Source of the DNA: Nanobdellota archaeon
Lineage (GTDB): Archaea > Thermoproteota > Nitrososphaeria > Nitrososphaerales > Nitrosopumilaceae
Assembly: GCA_012030815.1 (NCBI GenBank)
Contig: JAAUVF010000003.1
Span: 1-15,434, forward strand
DNA length: 15,434 nucleotides
Reading direction: 5' to 3'
Below the pieces are notes generated by a model that saw only the letters and a program-made list of their open reading frames with translations, made no database searches and had not been told where the DNA came from. Positions within the stretch are counted from its first letter, which is position 1. Every line of letters begins with the position of its first letter. Both the position numbers and the translations under genes were made by a program. Below, one piece after another: positions 8,461-15,434 of the stretch.

Positions 8461-8520
8461 TTTTTATTAAAAAAATTCCAAAATATAGTTTACACTAGAT
8501 AATTAAAAAATGAAAAATGA
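8461..8520 (-). terminator. T-rich terminator region after iscA
   Basis: Downstream of the iscA stop the minus strand has several T runs of 5 to 7 (CATTTTTCATTTTTTAATT, then a run of 7 T). Archaeal RNA polymerase typically stops at such oligo-T tracts. No hairpin was seen. Confidence 0.5.
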
Positions 8521-8526
8521 TGTTGT

Positions 8527-8877
8527 TTATTCAGTGCTAAAGGAATGACCACATGAACAGGATTTTGTAACATTTGGATTATTGATTTTAAATCCAGATC
8601 CCATTAGGCTTTCAATATAGTCAACATTTGCACCTTTTAGATGATCAACGCTGTAGCTGTCTACAAGTAGCTTGATACCAGTTTCTTCCATGACTAAGTC
8701 ATCTTCTTCTGGTGCTTTTTCAAAGCCCATACCATAAGATAAACCAGAACAACCGCCACCTTGAACATATACTCTAAGGTATTGTGGGTTATCGGCTTCT
8801 TCTTTCATGAATTCTTTGATTTTTTCAGCTGCTTTTGGTGAAACAGTGATCATCTTCTGTGTTTGTTCAGATGCCAT
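8527..8877 (-). CDS. IscA/SufA/HesB-type iron-sulfur assembly protein
   Basis: A-type Fe-S carrier or scaffold of 116 residues, inserting or transferring clusters in the cytoplasm. The three conserved cysteines are present: Cys43 (GGGCSGLSYGM), Cys107 and Cys109 (SCSCGHSF). The fold signature ITVSPKAAEKIKEF and the segment YIESLMGSGFKINNPN match the family. Intact, with ATG 8877. A TATA-like box about 28 bp upstream suggests a leaderless transcript of its own rather than read-through from the dehydratase gene. It cannot be assigned to IscA, SufA or ErpA by eye. Confidence 0.93.
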   Translation of the reverse strand: MASEQTQKMITVSPKAAEKIKEFMKEEADNPQYLRVYVQGGGCSGLSYGMGFEKAPEEDDLVMEETGIKLLVDSYSVDHLKGANVDYIESLMGSGFKINNPNVTKSCSCGHSFSTE

Positions 8878-8900
8878 AATAATACAAGTGCTGATTCAAA

Positions 8901-8908
8901 TTATAATA
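8901..8908 (-). promoter_or_regulatory. TATA-like promoter for the IscA-type gene
   Basis: Minus strand TTATTATAA, centre ~28 bp before the ATG at 8877. This predicts a leaderless mRNA. Confidence 0.5.
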
Positions 8909-8968
8909 AGCTTTTCACCCTGAGCCTACTAGGAATTCAATAAAATAAGAAAAGAAGTTAGGTATAGC

Positions 8969-9765
<797 letters not shown>

Positions 9766-11883
9766 CTATTTTCCGAGTACTTTGCCCCATTGAGCTAATG
9801 CAGATGCTGCTGCGACCCAAGTTCGAAGATCACTATAAACTGGAATATTATTTGCCTCAATCAATTTTGTCATTTTTTCAGTATATGGACCACCATTACC
9901 TCCAGCAAGAATTGGTTTCTGTTTTTTCTTTGATAATTCATCTAGATATCCAACGATTGTTTCTTCAAGTGGATCATCTTGGAAAACAAACCAAGGCATA
10001 GCAATATCAATATTCTTTTCATCAAGAAATTGCTGGATAACAAATCTATAGTCATCAGCATTTGCACCACCACCTACATCTGCAGGATTACCATTGTGAA
10101 TTGGAACAGTTGGTGGAAAACGCTCTTTCATTTTTTTGAGAAGCGGTAGAGATAACTTTCCAATAGTAAGATCCATTCTTTCTAATTGATCAATTCCACC
10201 AATCATCGGACCAGCACCGTTACTTGTCATAGCAACACGGTTTCCTTTTGCAGGAGGTTGCCAGACTAGTGCCTTTAGGACTCCAACTAATTCTTGATAA
10301 CTATCAACTGAAATAATTCCTGCTTGTTTGAATGCACCCATAATGATTGCGTTTGAGCCACCAAGTGAGCCTGTATGTGATGCAGCTTGCTTTGCACCTG
10401 CTGCGGTTCTTCCACTCTTCCAAATTACAATTGGTTTTTGTTTCTCTTTCATTACACGTTTAGCAGTATTGATGAATTTTCTACCATCGCCAAATCCTTC
10501 AACGTATAATCCAATTACTTTAGTTTGAGGATCATTTGCAGCATACCATATCATATCTGCTTCATCTACATCAGAACGGTTACCAAAACTAATCATCTTA
10601 GATAAGCCAAACACATCAGCACTCTCTAACATGCTAATTCCCATGGTTCCACTTTGTGAGAAAAATGCAACATTTCCTAATTTTGAACGTACCATTCTTT
10701 CTTGACCTTGGAATGCGCAGTCAAGACGATTTGCCGCATTAAACATTCCAATACAGTTTGGACCAATTACACGAATTTTGTGTTTTAAAGATAATTCTTT
10801 TACTTTGGCTTCCATTGCGGCTCTATCGCCGCCAAGTTCTTTTCCGCCACCTGAAACAATTACAACATTATGAATTCCTTTGTTTGCACAAGTCTCCATA
10901 ATTGGTCCACATTCTGCTAAATCAATACAAACAACTACCAAGTCAACCTTTTCATTAATTGCATCTAATGTTGGATAACATTTGATTCCAAGAATTGATT
11001 CTTGTTTAGGATTAATTGGATATACTTTACCTTTGTAATCTTGTTTTCCAAGTGCAACTAAAACGGAATTACCAATCTTTCCAGGGGTTGAAGACGCTCC
11101 TACTAATGCAACAGATTCCGGAGTAAAAAATGACTCCATTGATTCAATGTTAGGTTTAGCTTTTGATATTGAATTCTGTCTAATCTCTTTATTGAGAATA
11201 ATTTTTGCGTCAACTACAAAATGGGATTTTGGATAAACAACTACAGGGTTAAAGTCAATACTGTTGATATAATCTGCATTTTCCACGCCTAATTTTCCAA
11301 TTTGTACAAGCATTTTTGCAACCATGTTTGTATCAATTGCTTCACTTCCTCTGAATCCTTTGAGAAGTGCTGCACCTTTTAGTTCATTGAGCATAGACTT
11401 TACATCTGAAGTTGTAATTGGTAACATTCTAAATGCAACATCTTTCATCACTTCAGTCATAATACCACCTAGTCCAACCATAATCACTGGACCAAATTGT
11501 GGATCATTTTGAATACCTACAATTAGCTCTACACCTTTTGGAACCATCTTTTCCAAAAGAATTCCTTTTACTTCAACACCTTTCTTTTTAGATAATCTAC
11601 CATACATATCCTTGAATGTCTTTTTGACATCGTCAACATTATCTAGTCCAACTTTAACACCTCCAACATCAGTTTTATGTAAAATTTGTGGAGATACAAC
11701 TTTCATTACTAGTGGAAATCCAATCTTTTTTGCTTGTTTGGCTGCTTCTTCAGCAGAAGTAACTAGTGCAAAAGGTGGAACTTTAACCCCATATGACTTG
11801 AGAATAGATTTTGATAATTCTTCTGTGATAACTTTATGATCAGTTTGGATTACTTCCTCGAAAACTTTTGTCACAGAATTCAT
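9766..11883 (-). CDS. 3-hydroxypropionate-CoA ligase (ADP-forming), acetyl-CoA synthetase (ADP) family
   Basis: A 705-residue NDP-forming acyl-CoA synthetase. Domain order is swapped relative to the alpha-then-beta fusions: ATP-grasp first (~15-230, with His69 in ILHKTDVGG), then a CoA-binding Rossmann domain (~250-385, [27 protein letters not shown]), then the succinyl-CoA-ligase-like domains. These include AFFSQSG and the phosphohistidine motif ASHTGSLGG (His503). In Nitrosopumilus, ADP-forming enzymes of this family activate 3-hydroxypropionate and 4-hydroxybutyrate, which saves ATP compared with the AMP-forming crenarchaeal route. Adjacency to the crotonase favours the 3-hydroxypropionate enzyme (Nmar_1309-like). 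Acetate or 4-hydroxybutyrate cannot be excluded by eye. Intact over 2.1 kb. ATG 11883 lies ~32 bp from a TATA box. Confidence 0.88.
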   Translation of the reverse strand: MNSVTKVFEEVIQTDHKVITEELSKSILKSYGVKVPPFALVTSAEEAAKQAKKIGFPLVMKVVSPQILHKTDVGGVKVGLDNVDDVKKTFKDMYGRLSKKKGVEVKGILLEKMVPKGVELIVGIQNDPQFGPVIMVGLGGIMTEVMKDVAFRMLPITTSDVKSMLNELKGAALLKGFRGSEAIDTNMVAKMLVQIGKLGVENADYINSIDFNPVVVYPKSHFVVDAKIILNKEIRQNSISKAKPNIESMESFFTPESVALVGASSTPGKIGNSVLVALGKQDYKGKVYPINPKQESILGIKCYPTLDAINEKVDLVVVCIDLAECGPIMETCANKGIHNVVIVSGGGKELGGDRAAMEAKVKELSLKHKIRVIGPNCIGMFNAANRLDCAFQGQERMVRSKLGNVAFFSQSGTMGISMLESADVFGLSKMISFGNRSDVDEADMIWYAANDPQTKVIGLYVEGFGDGRKFINTAKRVMKEKQKPIVIWKSGRTAAGAKQAASHTGSLGGSNAIIMGAFKQAGIISVDSYQELVGVLKALVWQPPAKGNRVAMTSNGAGPMIGGIDQLERMDLTIGKLSLPLLKKMKERFPPTVPIHNGNPADVGGGANADDYRFVIQQFLDEKNIDIAMPWFVFQDDPLEETIVGYLDELSKKKQKPILAGGNGGPYTEKMTKLIEANNIPVYSDLRTWVAAASALAQWGKVLGK

Positions 11884-11910
11884 GGTTAGATCGATGAATC
11901 AGAAACTCTG

Positions 11911-11919
11911 TATATTAAA
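11911..11919 (-). promoter_or_regulatory. TATA-like promoter for the ADP-forming synthetase
   Basis: Minus strand TTTAATATA, centre ~32 bp before ATG 11883, in the 42-base gap after the amidotransferase stop. Confidence 0.55.
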
Positions 11920-11925
11920 CTTTGG

Positions 11926-12609
11926 TCAAAGATGAAAAGTAGATTTGAAATTATGATAAAAATTATCCATATTGTTTTTAACAATTGAAATATTTTCATC
12001 GATATCAGAACGAATTTGATTAGGGTCAATATAGGGAATTTGCTCTAGTTTTTCTTGTGTCTTATCAAGCCAAAGATTAATCATTTCTTCATTAACTTCT
12101 AGATGAAATTGTAATCCAACTGCACTACCAATTTGAAATGCTTGGTTAGGATAATTTTTAGAATATGCTAACCTAATTGCTTTTTCAGGTAAATCAAAAG
12201 TATCACCATGCCAATGAAACACAGTAAACGGGTTTGTAATTCCAGAAAATAGTTTAGAATTATCAATAATTCTAAGATCATGATAAAATCCAATTTCTTT
12301 TTGTGGACCTGAATACACTTTTCCACCAAAAGTTTTTGCAATTAATTGTGAACCCAAACAAATTCCAAGAAGTGGAACATTATCATCTACAGTTTTTTTA
12401 ATTAGTCTTTGTTCTGCTTGCAAATAAGGTAAATTATCATTAGCACTTTCAGGTGCACCCAATATCACTACAAGAGAGTAATCCTTTTCTGGAAGTTTCT
12501 CGTGTTTTGCATTTACAGAGTTAATGAGGAATCCATCTTGCTGTAAAAGTTCGCCTAGATATCCAGAACCTTCAATTCTAGTATTGTGTACAATCAAAAC
12601 TTCAGACAT
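11926..12609 (-). CDS. class-I glutamine amidotransferase domain protein (GMP synthase-like)
   Basis: A stand-alone 227-residue type-1 glutamine amidotransferase. The triad is visible: Cys84 in GICLGSQ, His169 and Glu171 in GLQFHLEV. HWHGDTFDLPEKA is also typical of the GMP synthase-like subfamily (COG0518 type). It hydrolyses glutamine and should pass ammonia to a partner synthase, but no partner is adjacent. About 50 residues after the triad are a helical tail with no clear relative to my eye. The true GMP synthase glutaminase subunit is usually shorter (~190 residues) and lies near guaA, so I do not call it GuaA. Intact, ATG 12609, ~25 bp from a TATA-like box shared with the divergent gene. 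Confidence 0.85.
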   Translation of the reverse strand: MSEVLIVHNTRIEGSGYLGELLQQDGFLINSVNAKHEKLPEKDYSLVVILGAPESANDNLPYLQAEQRLIKKTVDDNVPLLGICLGSQLIAKTFGGKVYSGPQKEIGFYHDLRIIDNSKLFSGITNPFTVFHWHGDTFDLPEKAIRLAYSKNYPNQAFQIGSAVGLQFHLEVNEEMINLWLDKTQEKLEQIPYIDPNQIRSDIDENISIVKNNMDNFYHNFKSTFHL

Positions 12610-12630
12610 AATTAATTTTTAGCAAAAGCG

Positions 12631-12638
12631 ATTAATAT
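12631..12638. promoter_or_regulatory. shared TATA-like element between divergent amidotransferase and TOPRIM genes
   Basis: ATTAATAT lies about 25 bp from ATG 12609 (minus) and ~25 bp from GTG 12659 or ~31 bp from GTG 12665 (plus). ATTAAT is a palindrome, so one element could serve both directions. Both mRNAs would be leaderless. Confidence 0.45.
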
Positions 12639-12658
12639 GTTAAAGCAAGCACAATGCT

Positions 12659-13034
12659 GTGTTTGTGACAGATCAAGAAATTCACGATCTAAAAAAATTT
12701 GTATTTCAATTAAATTTAATGAAAGATAGTATTGTCGTAGTTGAAGGAAAAGAGATGTGAGTGCATTAAAAAATATTGGATTTTCAGGTAAAGTAATAGA
12801 ATTTCACAAGTTTGGTGGAGTTGTAAGTTTTGCAGATTTTGTTGCAAAATATGAAAAATAATAATTTTATTTGACAGAGATAGGAAAGGAAGATATCTCA
12901 CTGGAAAAACAATTCAACTTTTAGAACGAAGAATCAAAATTGATCTTAGCTTTAAAAGAAAACTTGTCACAATTACTAAAGGAAAAATAAGATTTGTCGA
13001 ACAGTTAGTTTGTTATGAATCGTATCTAGTTTAA
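12659..13034 (+). CDS. small TOPRIM-domain protein, UPF0292-like (two frameshifts)
   Basis: A short protein of ~125 residues after repair that is almost entirely a TOPRIM fold. The conserved Glu is in DSIVVVEGKRDVSAL and the DxD pair in IIILFDRDRKG, with FHKFGGVVSF between them. TOPRIM proteins include DnaG, topoisomerases and RNase M5; this size resembles the archaeal UPF0292 group, whose function is unknown to me. Two bases are missing, one A in 12748-12751 and one A in 12854-12858. After repair the frame ends CYESYLV at TAA 13032-13034. Starts GTG 12659 and GTG 12665 are in the same frame. The gene converges on glutamate dehydrogenase with a 2-base gap. Confidence 0.75.
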
Positions 13035-13036
13035 AT

Positions 13037-14309
13037 TTATGGCCAGATGCCTTTTTGATTAAATGCTTCCACAACTCGGCCTACTGCCAAAGCCATAGTA
13101 GCTCGTCGCATGTCAATTTTGTGCTTTTTGCTAATGCATGAGCGTCTTTGAAACCTTTTGTAATGTTGCCTTCCATCTTGTTTGCAACTTCATCAAAAGT
13201 CCAATAGTAGCCCATGTTATTTTGAACCCATTCCAAATATGAAATGCATACACCACCAGAGTTTGCCAGTATGTCTGGAATTACTAAAATATTTTTTTGA
13301 TAAATTATAGGATCTGCTTCAGGTAGTGTTGGACCATTTGCAGCTTCAGCAATTATTTTACATTTGAGATTCTTTGCAATCTTTGCATTGATTTGATTTC
13401 TAATGCACCTGGAACCAAAACATCACATTTCATTGTGAGTAATTCTTCAGTTGAAATTTTCTTACTACCAGGGAATCCAACTACAGATCCTTTCTTTGCT
13501 TTGAATTCAAGTAGTTTACTAACTTTAGCTCCACTTGGAATTGAGATAGAACCTTTAGAATCACTTGCAGCAATTACTTTAGAACCCATTTTTTCTAAAT
13601 ATTCTCCAGCAAATGTAGATGCATTTCCAAATCCTTGTAGAACAACTTTTGCTCCTTTCAAATTAAGTTTGATAGCTTTTGCAGCTTCTCTTACACAGTA
13701 TGCAACACCTAATCCAGTAGCAACATTTCGTGCTAGAGAACCACCCATTGAAATTGGTTTTCCAGTAATTACACCAGGTGCGTAAACATTTCCGTTTAAT
13801 TTGCTAAATGTATCCATAATCTGAGTCATTTCTCTACCAGTAGTGTAAACATCGGGTGCAGGAATATCCTTACCAGGGCCTATGATTTCAAATATCTTAT
13901 ATGCAAATCCTCTGGTGAGTCTTTCCATTTCACCATCACTTAGTTTTTCTGTTTTTGGATTGACAAAGATTCCACCTTTTCCTCCACCTAATGGAATATC
14001 AACAATTGCACATTTCCATGTCATCCATGAGGATAATGCCATAACTTCACGTTCCATGTATTCAATTCCACCTTCAGGATTAAAGTATCGAATTCCACCT
14101 TTGTATGGACCTCTATCATTGTTATGTTGACTTCTAAAACCAATAAAATTTCTAATTTGTCCATTATCCATTCTTACTGGAATTTTTACTCTAAGAACTT
14201 TATTTGGTGTTGCTAAATATTCACGTAAACCTTTATCCTTAATTCCAAGAACATCGCATGCATCATTGACTTGTTTAGTTGCATTTGCAAATGGATCTGA
14301 ACTTACCAA
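13037..14309 (-). CDS. gdhA: glutamate dehydrogenase (two frameshifts)
   Basis: Interconverts 2-oxoglutarate plus ammonium and glutamate, the main ammonium-assimilation reaction next to glutamine synthetase. Visible active-site residues: Lys70 (GPYKGGIRYF), Lys99 (MTWKCA), Lys111 (PLGGGKGG) and Asp153 (PAPDVYT). The dinucleotide fold begins VVLQGFGNAS, with Asp250 after the second strand. Two missing bases, in 13397-13399 and in the T run 13125-13129, break the C-terminal third. Repaired sequence includes EAANGPTLPEADPI, ILVIPDILANSGGV and ends EAFNQKGIWP. Total ~424 residues, normal for hexameric GDH. The start is TTG 14309, supported by a TATA box ~27 bp upstream. NAD versus NADP preference cannot be settled by eye. 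Confidence 0.92.
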
Positions 14310-14330
14310 GACGATCGATTTTGAAACAGC

Positions 14331-14342
14331 ATATTATATTAA
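14331..14342 (-). promoter_or_regulatory. TATA-like promoter for glutamate dehydrogenase
   Basis: Minus strand TTAATATAAT, centre ~27 bp before the TTG at 14309. It supports that unusual start codon and a leaderless transcript. Confidence 0.55.
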
Positions 14343-14369
14343 GTTTAGTTCAAAGTATTAGATCGCATA

Positions 14370-14774
14370 CTATGTTATTATGATTTGATTAAAGGTAGAC
14401 CTTTTTTGATTCATCTTACGATCTAGTTTATCAATTGCCATATCAAGTGCACTGATGTTAACTTCTAAAAATGTAGATAGATGAAATATTGCACCATATT
14501 TATCTCCAAGCTTTAAGATCATGTTATTTTTCTCCAATACTTTCATGTGATGCTGAACTGCCTTGTAATCCAAATCCAGTTCCTGTGCTAATTGATGGGT
14601 GTTGTATGATCTTTCAAGTAATAACATGATTATCCGTAATCGTGTAAATCCACCTCTAGTACTGGTAAATAGATAAAATAGTAATTTGCAGGTCTGCTTA
14701 TCGACTTTTCTTTGTTCAACTTTGGATTTAGTTCTCAAAAGTTCTTTGAATTCCAATAACTGGGTACTGGTCAT
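14370..14774 (-). CDS. ArsR-like winged-helix transcriptional regulator
   Basis: A DNA-binding protein of ~134 residues. The core winged helix reads GGFTRLRIIMLLLE (first helices), YNTHQLAQELDLDYKAVQHH (helix-turn-helix) and MKVLEKNNMI (leading to the wing). A charged ~40-residue N-terminal helix precedes it, and a C-terminal helix (LEVNISALDMAIDKLDRKM) may mediate dimerisation. No metal-binding cysteine cluster is seen, so metal sensing is unlikely. ATG 14789 is in frame but only ~17 bp from the TATA box; ATG 14774 (MTSTQLLEF) fits the ~30 bp spacing better and is used here. It lies between gdh and the divergent proteasome gene. Its targets are unknown. Intact. Confidence 0.78.
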   Translation of the reverse strand: MTSTQLLEFKELLRTKSKVEQRKVDKQTCKLLFYLFTSTRGGFTRLRIIMLLLERSYNTHQLAQELDLDYKAVQHHMKVLEKNNMILKLGDKYGAIFHLSTFLEVNISALDMAIDKLDRKMNQKRSTFNQIIIT

Positions 14775-14801
14775 ATCCTTCAATATCATGGGAAAAATTC
14801 G

Positions 14802-14808
14802 CTTAAAA
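14802..14808 (-). promoter_or_regulatory. TATA-like promoter for the ArsR-like gene
   Basis: Minus strand GTTTTAAGC region, centre ~32 bp before ATG 14774 and ~17 bp before ATG 14789. Confidence 0.4.
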
Positions 14809-14862
14809 CACTATTTCCAGATCTTATCCAAATCTACTACAAATTAACGAATGACAATTACC

Positions 14863-14870
14863 CTTAAATT
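14863..14870 (+). promoter_or_regulatory. TATA-like promoter for the proteasome alpha subunit
   Basis: CTTAAATT, centre ~29 bp before ATG 14895, so initiation should fall at or just before the start codon. Confidence 0.5.
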
Positions 14871-14894
14871 GACTAAGAAGAAAATCGAAACATC

Positions 14895-15434
14895 ATGATG
14901 GCATCACGTGGGTACGATATGACCCCTACAATGTATTCTCCTGATGGGCGAATTTATCAAGTTGAATATGCTATTGAGACAGTAAAAAGAGGCACATTAG
15001 CAATAGGCATTTGCAGTAAAGAAGGAGTCATCATGGCAGTAGAAGAGAAACCAAGGGCTTTACAGACATTAAACATTACACAAAAAATTTTTCAGGTAGA
15101 TTACCATATAGGAGTAGCAGCCGCAGGATACATTCCAGATGCACGTGTTCAAGTCGATAATGCTAGATTTTTTTCACAGGGAAATAAAATGACTTATGAT
15201 GAATCAGTAGAAGTTGCAACAGTTGCCAAACACTTGGCAGATCAATCTCATCAGTTTACACAATATTCAGGAGTACGACCTAACGGAGTTGCCTTAATTA
15301 TTGCGGGAGTTGATCAAAAAGGAGAATCAATCTATGTAACTGATCCTAGTGGAACTTATGTTCAATATGCAGCAGTTGCCATAGGATCAGGTTCTGAAGA
15401 TGTAAATACATTTTTAGAAAAATATTATACTGAA
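14895..15434 (+). CDS. psmA: 20S proteasome alpha subunit (3'-partial)
   Basis: Structural and gating subunit of the archaeal 20S proteasome; alpha rings cap the catalytic beta rings and bind ATPase activators. The N-terminus carries the alpha-type signature YSPDGRIYQVEYA, preceded by the gating tail MASRGYDMTPTM. Further family segments are KRGTLAIGI, GVAAAGYIPDAR and the strand pair GVALIIAGVD. About 180 codons are present with no stop before the window end, against a usual ~240. Two adjacent ATG codons (14895 and 14898) are possible starts; either fits a leaderless mRNA from the TATA-like box. It is divergent from the ArsR-like gene. No frameshift in the part seen. Confidence 0.95.
   Translation, partial: MMASRGYDMTPTMYSPDGRIYQVEYAIETVKRGTLAIGICSKEGVIMAVEEKPRALQTLNITQKIFQVDYHIGVAAAGYIPDARVQVDNARFFSQGNKMTYDESVEVATVAKHLADQSHQFTQYSGVRPNGVALIIAGVDQKGESIYVTDPSGTYVQYAAVAIGSGSEDVNTFLEKYYTE

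Noticed and set aside
13393..13785. Plus-strand 130-codon open frame opposite glutamate dehydrogenase
   Set aside because: Antisense shadow of a conserved gene, no ribosome site or TATA box at the right spacing.
13037..14309. Glutamate dehydrogenase and the other broken genes as pseudogenes
   Set aside because: All catalytic residues and domains are intact on both sides of each single-base break, with no in-frame stops or larger deletions.

Overview
The window reads as AT-rich chromosomal DNA of an ammonia-oxidising archaeon (Thaumarchaeota/Nitrososphaerota), most like the Nitrosopumilus group. Evidence: LysW-dependent lysine genes, archaeal DnaG, CTP-type riboflavin kinase, DphB, a proteasome alpha subunit, and a crotonase beside an ADP-forming acyl-CoA synthetase. 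That last pair matches the thaumarchaeal 3-hydroxypropionate/4-hydroxybutyrate (HP/HB) carbon-fixation cycle. No mobile element, CRISPR array, tRNA or rRNA was seen. Gene density is very high and no gene-free stretch exceeds about 155 bases.

Layout. 1-5850 (+): a lysine block of lysJ (5'-partial), lysM, homocitrate synthase, lysW, lysX, lysK, then dphB for diphthamide on EF-2. The dphB product carries a C-terminal DUF357-like domain. Several junctions overlap (TAATG, GTGA). 5896-7216: a convergent flavin pair, ribL (FAD synthetase, +) and ribK (CTP-dependent riboflavin kinase, -), each with an N-terminal winged-helix-like domain. 7226-8877 (-): dnaG and an IscA-type Fe-S protein. 8969-12609 (-): crotonyl-CoA hydratase/3-hydroxypropionyl-CoA dehydratase, 3HP-CoA synthetase (ADP-forming), and a class-I glutamine amidotransferase. 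12659-13034 (+): a small TOPRIM protein, divergent from the amidotransferase. 13037-14789 (-): glutamate dehydrogenase and an ArsR-like regulator. 14895-end (+): proteasome alpha subunit, cut by the window edge.

The genes are core metabolism and information processing: lysine synthesis on the carrier protein LysW, FMN/FAD synthesis, Fe-S assembly, autotrophic carbon fixation and nitrogen assimilation. Most transcription units have a TATA-like box about 25-32 bp from the start codon, which implies leaderless mRNAs.

Quality caveat: eight conserved genes are broken by a total of 14 single-base indels, mostly in short A/T runs. In every case the conserved protein resumes at once in the next frame. 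I read these as sequencing or assembly errors, not pseudogenes, and give full repaired gene extents. The most interesting single observations are LysW ending in Gln instead of the acceptor Glu, the DphB-DUF357 fusion, and the winged-helix domain on RibL.
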